Assembly (NCBI RefSeq): GCF_042652345.1
Contig: NZ_JBHSJJ010000022.1
Location: 1-64,000 of the forward strand
Origin: Negadavirga shengliensis
Lineage (GTDB): Bacteria; Bacteroidota; Bacteroidia; Cytophagales; Cyclobacteriaceae
Length of the DNA: 64,000 bases
Direction of reading: 5' to 3'
In this document: positions 52,222 to 61,409 of the stretch, one piece after another
Layout: each line of letters starts with the position of its first letter
How positions within the stretch are numbered: position 1 is the first letter of the stretch
The notes under the pieces: generated by a model
Databases searched by the model: none
What the model was told of the DNA's origin: nothing
What the model saw: the letters and a program-made list of their open reading frames with translations, nothing else
Position numbers and translations under genes: made by a program

Positions 52222-52476
52222 CTAATCTTTTACCTCTTCGTAGTCTATGTAATCTCCCCCCGAAATATTTCCTGAAGATTTCTTTTTGTAATCTTTGGGC
52301 ACATAGTCCACATTCACGTTTCCGTCCCGTGGTTGATTTTTACTTCTGTAATCCGCTCTTTGGGCTTCCTGTACCTGGTCCACAAATTTTTTCAGCTTGC
52401 TCCGCAGAAAGTAGCGTAGCAGACTGGAAAAGATCCACCCCAACGCAATAAAGAAGATGATTATTTTTAAAAGCAT
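52222..52476 (-). CDS. DUF4834 family small membrane protein
   Basis: 84 residues. One N-terminal transmembrane helix (IIIFFIALGWIFSSLLRYFL) is followed by a basic stretch, a coiled segment and an acidic tail ending DYIDYEEVKD with a DYVPKDYK motif. This architecture matches DUF4834, a Bacteroidota family of unknown function. It lies between the duplicated gene and carB and is on the same strand as both, but with gaps that suggest separate units. Confidence 0.8.
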   Translation of the reverse strand: MLLKIIIFFIALGWIFSSLLRYFLRSKLKKFVDQVQEAQRADYRSKNQPRDGNVNVDYVPKDYKKKSSGNISGGDYIDYEEVKD

Positions 52477-52622
52477 GATACTTAATGTTTTTTACCGGAC
52501 ACCCGCAAGGCGTTTTTGTTCATTACCTTAAATGATAACGGTAATGTCTAAAGGACCATTCAATAATAATTTAATTTTTACAGAAAAACCAGAATGGGAT
52601 GGTTGTTCCGTAGGGTTATCTG

Positions 52623-52658
52623 GCAGATCCGGTGTCCCCGGGGGGTTACCGGATCTGC
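52623..52658. repeat. Inverted repeat downstream of carB
   Basis: GCAGATCCGGT (52623-52633) pairs perfectly with ACCGGATCTGC (52648-52658). It lies just past the carB stop on the minus strand. There is no T run after it, so it is either a non-canonical terminator or another kind of structured element. Confidence 0.6.
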
Positions 52659-52679
52659 TTGTACCTTAGCTTATTAACC

Positions 52680-55499
52680 TTATTTACTCAGGTAAAGGTT
52701 TCTTTCGGAGTAAATTTTCAGGAAATAATCATCCAATAAGTCCTCTATGAAATAGATGGATTCTCCCGTGGATTTCATTTCAGGCCCTAATTCTTTGTTC
52801 ACATTGGGGAATTTATGGAATGAAAAGACGGGTTCTTTTATCGCATAGCCGTTTTTGACGGGATTAAACTTAAAGTCAGTGACTTTGTTTTCACCCAGCA
52901 TGACCTTGGTCGCATAATTCACATAAGGTTCTTGGTATGCCTTGCAGATGAAAGGTACGGTTCTGGATGCCCTTGGGTTGGCTTCTATGACATAGACTTT
53001 ATCATTTTTAATGGCAAACTGGATATTGATCAGCCCTTTTGTTTCTAAAGCCAGCGCAATTCTTTCCGTATAGTTCTCGATCTGGCGTACTACCAGGTCA
53101 CCCAGGTTGTAAGGTGGGAGTACGGCATAGGAGTCTCCGGAATGGATACCTGCCGGTTCGATGTGCTGCATAATGCCGATGATGTACACGTTTTCGCCGT
53201 CGCATATAGCGTCAGCCTCTGCTTCAATCGCGCCTTCAAGAAAGTGGTCAAGCAGGATTTCATTGTTGGGGATATCTCTCAATACATCCACCACATGCTG
53301 TTCCAGTTCCTTTTCGTTGATCACAATCTTCATGCTTTGGCCTCCCAATACATAAGAAGGCCTTACCAGCAACGGAAACCCCAGTGTTTTGCAAAGCTCC
53401 AATGCTTCGTCCGTGTTGTGGACAGTGCCGAATTCAGGATAGGGCACGTCGTTTTCTTTAAGCAGGGTAGAAAACCTGCCCCGGTCCTCCGCCAGGTCCA
53501 ATGCCCTGAAACTGGTACCGATGATGGGGATATTGTACTTATCCAGCTTTTCGGCCAGTTTTAATGCAGTTTGCCCTCCCAACTGGACAATGACGCCTAT
53601 GGGGTTCTCGTGGAGGATGATTTCGTAGATGTGTTCCCAGAATACGGGCTCAAAGTAGAGTTTGTCAGCAATGTCGAAATCGGTGGAAACCGTTTCGGGA
53701 TTACAGTTGATCATGATGGTTTCATAACCACATTCTTTGGCCGCCAGTACGCCATGCACGCAGGAATAATCAAACTCTATCCCCTGTCCCACGCGGTTAG
53801 GGCCGGATCCCAATACCACAACTTTTTTGCGGTCTGAGGGAGTGGACTCGTTTTCATCACCGAAACTTGAGTAATAATAAGGAGTCTGGGCCTCAAACTC
53901 TGCCGCGCAGGTATCCACCAACTTGTACACCCTTTTGATACCCATTTCCTCCCTTCTTTTATTAAACACCTGGCTTTCCAGGCATCCCAAAAGGTGTGCG
54001 ATCTGCCGGTCTGCGTACCCTTTTTGCTTGGCGATCTTCATCAGGTCATAGGGGATGGATTCAAGTGTATGTCCGGCCAGGGTGATATCGAGATGTACCA
54101 GTTCTTCAATCTGCTTGAGAAACCATTTGTCGATTTTGGTCAGGTCATGGATGGTACGGAAGGAAATCCCCAGTTTGAAAGCATCATAGATATGGAACAG
54201 CCTGTTCCAGCTTGGATGCTCCAAACTGTGCAGGATCATATCCTGGTTTGTCAGTTCTTTTCCGTCCGCGCCTAAGCCGTTCCTTTTTATTTCAAGGGAC
54301 TGACAGGCTTTCTGCAGGGCTTCCTGGAAATTTCTGCCTATGCCCATCACTTCCCCCACCGCTTTCATGGAGAGTCCGAGTTTTCTGTCGGAGCCTTTGA
54401 ATTTGTCAAAGTTCCACCTCGGGATCTTGACGATAACATAATCGATGGCAGGTTCAAAAAACGCGGAAGTATTGCCGGTAATGGAGTTTTTGAGCTCATC
54501 CAGGTTATAGCCGATGGCCAGTTTGGCAGCCACTTTGGCGATGGGGTATCCGGTGGCTTTTGATGCCAGGGCCGAGGATCTCGAAACCCGCGGATTGATC
54601 TCAATACCGATGATGGTCTGATTGTCCGGGCTTACGGCAAACTGCACATTGCATCCCCCCGCAAAATTCCCGATTCCGTTCATCATTTTTATGGCCAGGT
54701 TCCTCATTTCCTGATACACGGTATCCGGTAAGGTCATGGCAGGGGCCACGGTGATGGAGTCACCGGTATGGACGCCCATTGGGTCGAAGTTTTCTATGGA
54801 GCAGATGACGACCATGTTTCCGAGGTTGTCCCTGAGCACTTCCAGTTCATATTCCTTCCATCCCAGGATACTCTGCTCGATCAGGACTTCGTGGGTGGGG
54901 GAGGCCTGCAGACCGGCGCTCAGCGCTTTCTCAAAGTTGTCGGGGCCATCTACAAATCCGCCTCCGGTACCTCCCAGTGTGTAGGAAGGCCTGATCACCA
55001 AAGGAAACCCTATTTCCTGTGCGATTTCCTTTCCCTGAAGAAATGAAGTGGCAGTCCTGCCTACGCAAACGCTGACATTGAGTTTTTCCATCAATGCCTT
55101 GAATTTTTCTCTGTTTTCAGCGGTCTCGATCGCGTCTATATCCACGCCGATCATTCTGGTGCCAAATTTTTGCCATATCCCTGCTTTGTCACAGTCGATG
55201 GCCAAATTAAGGGCGGTTTGTCCTCCCATGGTGGGGAGCACACAGTCTATATCAGGATGTTCTTTGAGAATCTGAACGATGGATTTTTTTTCCAGTGGCA
55301 ATAAGTAAACATTATCTGCGGTCACCGGATCGGTCATAATGGTAGCAGGATTGGAATTGATCAGGGTCACTTTGATCCCTTCTTCCCGCAGAGAGCGGGC
55401 AGCCTGGGATCCCGAATAGTCAAATTCACAAGCCTGCCCGATGACGATAGGGCCGCTTCCGATAATGAGGACATGATTGATACTGCTGTCTTTAGGCAT
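52680..55499 (-). CDS. carB: Carbamoyl-phosphate synthase large subunit, lacking the regulatory domain
   Basis: Makes carbamoyl phosphate from bicarbonate, ammonia and two ATP for pyrimidine and arginine synthesis. 939 residues instead of about 1070. Both ATP-grasp halves are complete: GSGPIVIGQACEFDYSG, TLGGTGGG and IEINPRVSRSSALASKATG in the first, GSGPNRVGQGIEFDYSC and VIEANPRASRTVPF in the second. The chain stops at the point where the MGS-like allosteric domain should begin, so control by UMP or ornithine is probably absent. carA is not adjacent. A clear -7 box precedes it. Confidence 0.95.
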   Translation of the reverse strand: MPKDSSINHVLIIGSGPIVIGQACEFDYSGSQAARSLREEGIKVTLINSNPATIMTDPVTADNVYLLPLEKKSIVQILKEHPDIDCVLPTMGGQTALNLAIDCDKAGIWQKFGTRMIGVDIDAIETAENREKFKALMEKLNVSVCVGRTATSFLQGKEIAQEIGFPLVIRPSYTLGGTGGGFVDGPDNFEKALSAGLQASPTHEVLIEQSILGWKEYELEVLRDNLGNMVVICSIENFDPMGVHTGDSITVAPAMTLPDTVYQEMRNLAIKMMNGIGNFAGGCNVQFAVSPDNQTIIGIEINPRVSRSSALASKATGYPIAKVAAKLAIGYNLDELKNSITGNTSAFFEPAIDYVIVKIPRWNFDKFKGSDRKLGLSMKAVGEVMGIGRNFQEALQKACQSLEIKRNGLGADGKELTNQDMILHSLEHPSWNRLFHIYDAFKLGISFRTIHDLTKIDKWFLKQIEELVHLDITLAGHTLESIPYDLMKIAKQKGYADRQIAHLLGCLESQVFNKRREEMGIKRVYKLVDTCAAEFEAQTPYYYSSFGDENESTPSDRKKVVVLGSGPNRVGQGIEFDYSCVHGVLAAKECGYETIMINCNPETVSTDFDIADKLYFEPVFWEHIYEIILHENPIGVIVQLGGQTALKLAEKLDKYNIPIIGTSFRALDLAEDRGRFSTLLKENDVPYPEFGTVHNTDEALELCKTLGFPLLVRPSYVLGGQSMKIVINEKELEQHVVDVLRDIPNNEILLDHFLEGAIEAEADAICDGENVYIIGIMQHIEPAGIHSGDSYAVLPPYNLGDLVVRQIENYTERIALALETKGLINIQFAIKNDKVYVIEANPRASRTVPFICKAYQEPYVNYATKVMLGENKVTDFKFNPVKNGYAIKEPVFSFHKFPNVNKELGPEMKSTGESIYFIEDLLDDYFLKIYSERNLYLSK

Positions 55500-55546
55500 G
55501 CTTGATCGAGGTTTTTTAGAAGTATTTACTTATGGCTAAATTGGTG

Positions 55547-55554
55547 CAAAATTA
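55547..55554 (-). promoter_or_regulatory. Bacteroidota -7 box before carB
   Basis: TAATTTTG on the minus strand fits TAnnTTTG, about 48 bases before the carB ATG. Confidence 0.5.
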
Positions 55555-55636
55555 ACCAAAATATTTTAAGATACATGATTGACTTGATTTTTCGGTAAGG
55601 TATTTCCACTTTGGAAAGGGAAACCGTAAAGAGAAG

Positions 55637-56173
55637 ATGACTGATATTGATATAAAAAAAGTAACGCTTACGGAAATTGACCAACTACAAAAAATTGGCA
55701 GACAGACTTTTTACGAAACTTTCTCAGCTGGAAATTCCGAACAGAATATGAAAAAATATCTGAACGAAGGGTTTTCTGATAAAAAACTGACTGCGGAATT
55801 GAATGACAAGAACACCGAAGTTTATTTTGCTACACTGGACAACAATGTCATCGGTTATTTAAAGCTGAACTTCGGACCATCGCAAACAGAACTACAAGAC
55901 GACAAGGCGCTTGAAATTGAACGCATTTATGTTTTAAGAGACTTTCACGGGAAAAATGTCGGGCAGTTACTTTATGATAAAGCAATCCAGGTGGCGAGAC
56001 AGAAAAACGCTGATTATGTTTGGTTAGGAGTTTGGGAAGAAAACCCGAGAGCGATCAGCTTTTATAAGAAAAACGGTTTCGTGGAATTTGACAAACATAT
56101 TTTCAAATTGGGCGATGATGAGCAGACCGACATCATGATGAAGCTTGAATTAAAGGAAACAGGTGACAAGTAA
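55637..56173 (+). CDS. GNAT family N-acetyltransferase
   Basis: 178-residue GCN5-related acetyltransferase. The acetyl-CoA loop is RDFHGKNVGQLLYDKA after the beta-4 strand EIERIYVL, and the C-terminal signature NPRAISFYKKNGF is complete. Members of this type often act on amines, peptides or antibiotics, but the substrate is not visible. It is the first gene of the region of short accessory genes on the plus strand. Confidence 0.92.
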   Translation: MTDIDIKKVTLTEIDQLQKIGRQTFYETFSAGNSEQNMKKYLNEGFSDKKLTAELNDKNTEVYFATLDNNVIGYLKLNFGPSQTELQDDKALEIERIYVLRDFHGKNVGQLLYDKAIQVARQKNADYVWLGVWEENPRAISFYKKNGFVEFDKHIFKLGDDEQTDIMMKLELKETGDK

Positions 56174-56199
56174 GGCTCAGACACATTAAACAACAATCC

Positions 56200-56732
56200 A
56201 TGAAAAAATATATCTGTATTTTAGTTTACGCTGTTTGCTTTGGCTGTTCTGAAGAGAATGATTTGCTTCATGAGTATTACAATCCAGCGGAAATCAAACA
56301 GCTTCATAAGCTGATTGACTTTACGAAGAATGAACTTTCTAAAAATTGCAGTAATGAAAAAACGAGTTGTATACTTGGTTTTTTTGATCAATTTAAAGAT
56401 CTGGGGGCGAATCAGGATCTGAATATACCTATTTCAGTGGATAAGGAATTAAAACTGCTCCGCTCAATTGACCTGGACCTTTTTAACGACATTTGGGCAA
56501 AGTGTAAGGGAAAAGACACAGAGGTAAAGACAAGGTGACGCCGGTAGAGAAAATATGTCTTAATCCTGATGGTCGATTTGTCCAATTTTTAATTGACGCC
56601 AAAAACAGATATCCCCATCTCGAGAACTATGGTTCATATTTCGATGTGATTAAAGACTATACGCCAGCAATGAACGCCCTTTTGCTTAAATATCCAGAAA
56701 CATTTAATTTTGAACAAATGACGAGTTGTTAA
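56200..56732 (+). pseudogene. Small lipoprotein gene, probably split by a frameshift
   Basis: Two frames meet end to end: 56200-56538 (112 residues) and 56535-56732 (65 residues). The first has a lipoprotein signal with Cys16 (VCFGC) and a helical domain ending LDLFNDIWAKCKGKD; the second continues in a similar style (EKICLNPDGRFVQFLIDAKN and KDYTPAMNALLLKYP). The junction reads AAGGTGACG: the first frame stops at TGA, the second begins at an overlapping GTG. I read this as one about 170-residue secreted protein broken by a one-base shift, but two coupled genes remain possible. I do not recognise the family. Confidence 0.5.
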
Positions 56733-56778
56733 TTGTAGCCATACATATTTTGACCTTAAATTATCCTGAACAATGAAT

Positions 56779-56814
56779 AAGACACCCTCTATTGAAATAA
56801 GGGTGTCTTTGATT
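56779..56814 (-). terminator. Bidirectional terminator between the small lipoprotein and beta-propeller genes
   Basis: AAGACACCCT at 56779-56788 pairs perfectly with AGGGTGTCTT at 56800-56809. A-rich and T-rich flanks let it end both convergent transcripts. Confidence 0.75.
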
Positions 56815-56830
56815 CCAGGTCTAATTCCGG

Positions 56831-58120
56831 TCAGAATATATGGCGTACTTTAATCCCATGAAAGTCACTGGCCTGCCGGTCTTCCAACGGGGCCGGTTGA
56901 ATCACCGCGATTTTCCTTCTTGTGGCGGTATTGATGACTGAAAAGCCGGGTGTTTCTCCGGTGGCGACATGGGCGGCACCACTGCGGGGATTTGGTCCGC
57001 GTAGCGTGATGAATGCGTATTTGCCATCGGGGGAAAAATCGAGAATGTCCGGGCTGCTTCCCACATCATCAAGATAGTGGACAATTTTATCGGTCTGGGT
57101 GTTGATGATTATGCCGTTGTCACTTCCACGGTTCACCTGCCACAGCCAAGGTCCCCGTGGACTTATGCGGGCACCGTGTGCATCCACCCCCCGGGTATCA
57201 CTGCTTGATTTCATCAGGGTGTGGTTGGAAGTATCAAAAACATACCATTCACCACTCTCCGCAACGGGGATATTCGGATCACCCGGGTCTCCCCAGTTTG
57301 CATACATTTTACTGCCATCCCGGCTAAGTGCCAGTCCGCAATTGGCTTTTACCTCTTCCCTGGAAAAGGCCTTCACAATCTTGGGTTCCCCCGATAAAAT
57401 ATCCACCACCACCAAGCCTCCTGCCCCTGGACCAAGGGTAACATAGGCAAAAGCACCGTTAGCCGTATAGCCATGGCAGACCGGTGCCGAGACATTCATT
57501 CCCAATGCACCGCCGCCTCCGCCTTGAACTCCGGTGAATTTGTCTATCCATTCCGGATCGGTCAATAAATTGAGTTCACGTCCAATCGCGAAACTTTCGG
57601 TTGCAAGGTCTACAGTAATTTCGGTAAAGGTGACGGTACCTATGTTGGCCACCCATATGGATTGATCATCAGGCGTAAAACTGGCCATATGGGCACCGGC
57701 TCCGGTAGCTATCACTTCAATTACTTTCCGGTCCGCCGTGCGGATTATGGCCACATTGCCCGATGCCGGCGAAGCGACTGCCGCATATTCATGGGTTGAA
57801 TTGAATTCGATCATATGGGGCATTGTCACCGGCAGGGGAATTTCTCCTGCGGCATACAAGCCGGAAAAATCAATGACATCAGTTTCGCCAAGACTGGAAT
57901 TAAAAATATGTATCCTGCTGAGATCAGTCCCCTGGTCAAGCGACCAAACTTCATAATCTTTTACTTTTTTCCCCTTCAACATTATGGCCTGGGGGCCCTC
58001 ATCCTTGAGGGCAGTCACATCACTCTCCATTACAAAATCGCATCCCTGAAATATCATAAATAATATCAAAACAGATGACAGGGGATGCGGAAATTTTCGT
58101 TGGTTGATAAATTTTCGCAT
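56831..58120 (-). CDS. Secreted beta-propeller lipoprotein (YncE/YVTN-like)
   Basis: 429 residues with a lipoprotein signal (MIFQGCDF, Cys27). The mature part is built from propeller blades with recurrent motifs: YAAVASPASGNVAIIRTADR, HMASFTPDDQSIWVANIG, GLALSRDGSKMYANWGD and DILDFSPDGKYAFITLRG, the last two of the YVTN/WD40-like type. A glycine-rich loop (about 198-206) interrupts one blade. Such proteins bind ligands at the surface; no catalytic motif is evident. It is transcribed alone. Confidence 0.82.
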   Translation of the reverse strand: MRKFINQRKFPHPLSSVLILFMIFQGCDFVMESDVTALKDEGPQAIMLKGKKVKDYEVWSLDQGTDLSRIHIFNSSLGETDVIDFSGLYAAGEIPLPVTMPHMIEFNSTHEYAAVASPASGNVAIIRTADRKVIEVIATGAGAHMASFTPDDQSIWVANIGTVTFTEITVDLATESFAIGRELNLLTDPEWIDKFTGVQGGGGGALGMNVSAPVCHGYTANGAFAYVTLGPGAGGLVVVDILSGEPKIVKAFSREEVKANCGLALSRDGSKMYANWGDPGDPNIPVAESGEWYVFDTSNHTLMKSSSDTRGVDAHGARISPRGPWLWQVNRGSDNGIIINTQTDKIVHYLDDVGSSPDILDFSPDGKYAFITLRGPNPRSGAAHVATGETPGFSVINTATRRKIAVIQPAPLEDRQASDFHGIKVRHIF

Positions 58121-58581
58121 AATTTTTTTGATTTTAGTAGGATTATAAATAAAAGATGATGATTAATAGACTTTTGGAATAATAAATATATAAAGAATAC
58201 TAATAATTCCAAATTTTATACCTATTTGTTACCGATCTTTATTCCGGATGACATTTTGGCTCTTCATTCTGATCGCTGGCCGGCTGGATATCCCCCAGTG
58301 CCGCCTTTTTCCAAGATCAGGTGATTTTTTGTCGCTTTCTCCCCCCACGATTGACTCGTTGTCTCCTATTGAAAGTGTTCAGCATTGCCTACTTTTGAAT
58401 CGGATTACCTATGGACCAAAGCAGAGGGATGAAAAACTAATTGCCGGGCAACACGGAGTGGGAAGCGCTATCCGGAAGGTTCGCTTTTTGCTGCCGTTGT
58501 CACGGGCCGACGGTAAGGGCTCCAAAAATACCCGCCTGCAGACCCTGGATTTGAAATAGACAATTAAAACAGAGATTCAAA
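58121..58581. other. Intergenic region, possible DUF1800 gene remnant on plus strand
   Basis: 461 bases. A 103-codon frame at 58248-58559 is open, but its start is not convincing. Part of it (VQHCLLLNRITYGPKQRD, then ADGKGSKNTRLQTLDLK) resembles the N-terminal start of DUF1800 proteins, which usually read like LNRITYGPxPGD and later a RLxxLETL segment. The middle part does not fit. It may be a decayed fragment or a chance frame. Confidence 0.25.
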
Positions 58582-58899
58582 ATGGCAACAGCAAAAAGAA
58601 CATTGAGAACCTGTAAAAAAGGACATAAGTATTACAAGAGTACGGATTGTCCGACTTGTCCCACCTGTGAAAAAGAGAAGAAGCCTTCAGACGGCTTCCT
58701 CTCACGGCTTTCTTCTCCTGCGAGAAGCGCACTCTTGCATTATCTTGACATTGACACGGTGGAAAAGCTATCCATGTATACAGAGAAAGAAATACTGAAA
58801 CTCCACGGAATGGGTAAAGCCAGTATGCCGATATTACGGAAGGCATTGGAAGAGAAAGGGCTGAGGTTTAAAGAAGAGGATGAAGCCGCTAAGCGCTGA
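58582..58899 (+). CDS. RNA polymerase alpha C-terminal-domain-like small protein with zinc-binding N-terminus
   Basis: 105 residues. The N-terminus has Cys11, His15, Cys23, Cys26 and Cys29 (TCKKGHKYYKSTDCPTCPTC), which could form a zinc knuckle. Residues 45-97 form a helix-hairpin-helix domain like the RpoA alpha-CTD (SPARSALLHYLDIDTVEKLS, KEILKLHGMGKASMPILRKA). Small alpha-CTD-like proteins are common in Bacteroidota, where they have no proven role; binding to A/T-rich DNA or to a transcription activator is an inference. No neighbour suggests a function. Confidence 0.85.
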   Translation: MATAKRTLRTCKKGHKYYKSTDCPTCPTCEKEKKPSDGFLSRLSSPARSALLHYLDIDTVEKLSMYTEKEILKLHGMGKASMPILRKALEEKGLRFKEEDEAAKR

Positions 58900-59361
58900 G
58901 GGAAGGTATGGCCATATTTGACTGGGGAAAGCAGATCGTTGCGGTACCCATGGGACGGTGTGTCGTTTGTATGTCCTGCACCGGAGCGGGCAAGAACGCG
59001 ACCGTCATGGGATCGCTTCGGCGCGGGCAACGTCTTTGTCAATTATATCGATGGGTTGCCGCTCCTCGCGACGGAGAAAACCCGCCCGTCACTGCGAGGC
59101 TTAACATTTAGAAAGTAACCACCCAGAGTGGAATTAGCAATCATACCTTCCCACATCACTTCCATTTACAATTGGAAAAATTGAATCACAGCCTCACCTA
59201 TCTTACCCGCCAGCCTTATTCTACCGGTTCAACCAAAACCTTTCCTTTTTGGTTGATAGCTTCAAAAACTTTCACCCGATTGATCCGTAAAATTATAGTT
59301 AATAAGGAAGATTAAGTTACCATTATTTTTCATTGACATCATTTTATAAAAGTATGCCGCT
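58900..59361. other. Intergenic region with REP-like sequence
   Basis: 462 bases with no credible gene. The stretch 58995-59105 is G+C-rich and includes GTCATGGGATCGCTTCGG and CGTCACTGCGAGGC, which resemble the scattered CGTCAnTGCGAGG repeats known from several Bacteroidota. The part 59110-59361 is A+T-rich and should hold the promoter of the next gene. No stem with a T run was found. Confidence 0.4.
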
Positions 59362-59949
59362 ATGACTAAGCCCCGATCAGCATCCTATCTTGGCCTTTTC
59401 CTGATGGTTTTGTTTTGTGCTTCCTGTACCAATTTCCAAAGGGCCATCAGCACACAGAAGCTGAGTACACCGGAACAACCTGTGGATAATTTTTTAATCC
59501 TTTTTGTAGAATATAAGGATGAAATTATCAGATTGGATGAGGAATACTACAACAAAGCCTTGAAAGGAAAATTCAACAATCTTGAGCACCAGCGGTTCAG
59601 GGACCACATGGCAGATGTAGCCTGGGATATTTACCTGCCGGTAAGGGCGTTTGATTATAGAATCATTTTTGAAGGGCATAGGGATTATACATTTAATGAT
59701 TTCCAAGCCCGCTTGGATCAGCCCAATTTGAATTATGTACTTCTGATCAATATGAAAAATAATGATATCAGTGGTGATGTGCCAATAAGGAACTTTCAGG
59801 TTTACCTATTTGATAAAAATCAAGAACAGCCTATCTGGACTGGGTTTGGCTACCATACGGGCAGGCACCTTTCCATAAAAGCAAATGCCCGGAGATTGCT
59901 GAACCGCATCAAGAAAGACCTCATCGCCGAAGGGATCATTAACAATTAA
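59362..59949 (+). CDS. Putative lipoprotein of unknown function
   Basis: 195 residues. A signal ends in FCASCTN (Cys22). The mature part is mixed alpha/beta (VDNFLILFVEYKDEIIRLDE, NLNYVLLINMKNNDISGD, FQVYLFDKNQEQPIWTGFGY) and ends in a basic amphipathic helix. The order of strands and the late conserved WTGFGYHT recall small periplasmic lipoproteins of Bacteroidota, but I cannot name a family. It is probably a single-gene unit. Confidence 0.75.
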   Translation: MTKPRSASYLGLFLMVLFCASCTNFQRAISTQKLSTPEQPVDNFLILFVEYKDEIIRLDEEYYNKALKGKFNNLEHQRFRDHMADVAWDIYLPVRAFDYRIIFEGHRDYTFNDFQARLDQPNLNYVLLINMKNNDISGDVPIRNFQVYLFDKNQEQPIWTGFGYHTGRHLSIKANARRLLNRIKKDLIAEGIINN

Positions 59950-60118
59950 TTTATTGGCTCATTTAAACTGATGGGATTTAAGTGTTGATACCCCCGACAG
60001 GCCTTTGTATATTTGGTTGAATGATTTGTTTTGCATTAATGGTCTGTCAACCTTTTAAAGTAAAGGAGGGTATACCTGGAGGCAAAGGCTAATGTAGGTA
60101 AAAGGAAATGGAATAAGG

Positions 60119-60598
60119 ATGGATAACAAACTCATAAAAAACATTACGCGGCAGTTACAGGATGTGCAAGACCAGGAGAACTGGTTGGACGAAAATTTTA
60201 AAAAGAAAATCGATGACATACCTGAAGAGCAGGCGTTTAAAAGGCCTTTCCCCGAATTGCACAGTGTGGCGGAATTGGTTTCCCACCTGTTGGAGTGGAG
60301 GAAGGAGAGCATCCGGAAATTGAAAGGTGAAGCGGCAAAACTGACCATGGATAGCCCTGAAAATTGGCGGACAAACGACGAGTTGAAAAAGGTAGGATGG
60401 GATAAGCTTAAATCTGATTTTTATGAGAGCCAGCTGGAATTGATCAGGCTTATTGAAAATCAACCGGACGAATATCTGGAAAAAGAGTATCAGGACGGTT
60501 ATAAATTCAAGTACCTGATTGAGGGATTGATTCATCACGATTTATATCATCTGGGCCAGCTGGGCATAACCATAAAATTTTTGAATTTGAAACAATAG
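60119..60598 (+). CDS. DinB/YfiT-like metal-dependent four-helix protein
   Basis: 159 residues of the DinB fold. The three histidine metal site is visible: His88 region (HSVAELVSHLLEWRKE) and the last pair in IHHDLYHLGQLG. Members may use a metal for thiol-dependent transfer reactions, yet many have no known substrate. The next gene, a methyltransferase, begins 34 bases after the stop in the same direction, so both may share a transcript. Confidence 0.88.
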   Translation: MDNKLIKNITRQLQDVQDQENWLDENFKKKIDDIPEEQAFKRPFPELHSVAELVSHLLEWRKESIRKLKGEAAKLTMDSPENWRTNDELKKVGWDKLKSDFYESQLELIRLIENQPDEYLEKEYQDGYKFKYLIEGLIHHDLYHLGQLGITIKFLNLKQ

Positions 60599-60632
60599 CG
60601 ACCCGCTTGCATGGCAGAATGAAAACTACAGC

Positions 60633-61409
60633 ATGGAAGTACAAGACCCGATAAAGGAACATTACGAACAACATCTTGGTCATTTTTATTCGTGGATGAC
60701 AGGAAGTTTTGAGGAAAGGAAAAATGAGTTTAAGAAATTCCTTGCTGACAATTTAATTCAGCCTAATGATACAAAAACCGCCCTGGACTTAGGTGCGGGA
60801 CATGGCATACAGAGTATCGCCCTTGCTGAGCAGGGATTTGATGTCATTGCTGTTGATTTCAGCGAAAAGCTGTTGTCTGAACTTAAATCAAATACAAATA
60901 ATTTACCCATCACCCCACTGAATGACGACATCAGAAAGGTTAAACAATTTGCTGAAAAACCCGGATTGATTACTTGCTGTGGCGACACGCTCTCCCATTT
61001 ATCCAGCAAAGAAGAAGTTGAAACACTCATTACTGATATAGCAAATGCTTTAAATGAGAATGGGAAAGTTATTCTTTCATTCAGGGATTATTCGGTGGCA
61101 TTGACGGGCACCCATAGATTTATTCCTGTAAAAAGTGACGAACGCAAAATACTGACCTGTATTCTTGACTATGAAGACGATTTTGTCCAGGTAACCGACT
61201 TGTTTCACGAGAAGATCGATGATGCATGGCATCAAAAAGTCAGTACTTACAGAAAAGTAAGATTGACAACAAATGACGTTATAGCTTTCCTGACCAAAAA
61301 CAAACTAACCATTGAATTTAATCGAATGGTAAATCATTTGCCAACTGTCATAGCCATCAAACAAACACGTGAGGTTCCGGAAACAAAACCGGGACAAGCT
61401 GGATATTGA
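60633..61409 (+). CDS. Class I SAM-dependent methyltransferase
   Basis: 258 residues. Motif I is ALDLGAGHGIQSIALAE, followed by the acidic end of beta-2 (VIAVDFSE) and a motif with GLITCCGDTLSHL. The C-terminal half has a beta strand series ending in HLPTVIAIKQ. The last residues (VPETKPGQAGY) run into the repeat at 61391 and may have been altered by it. The substrate is unknown; small-molecule or tRNA targets are both possible. Confidence 0.88.
   Translation: MEVQDPIKEHYEQHLGHFYSWMTGSFEERKNEFKKFLADNLIQPNDTKTALDLGAGHGIQSIALAEQGFDVIAVDFSEKLLSELKSNTNNLPITPLNDDIRKVKQFAEKPGLITCCGDTLSHLSSKEEVETLITDIANALNENGKVILSFRDYSVALTGTHRFIPVKSDERKILTCILDYEDDFVQVTDLFHEKIDDAWHQKVSTYRKVRLTTNDVIAFLTKNKLTIEFNRMVNHLPTVIAIKQTREVPETKPGQAGY

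Noticed and set aside
58740..59042. Minus-strand 100-codon frame opposite the alpha-CTD-like gene
   Set aside because: It spans a supported gene in antisense and has no conserved motif.
58908..59118. Two short plus-strand frames after the alpha-CTD-like gene
   Set aside because: They lie in a REP-like G+C-rich stretch where both frames are open by chance.
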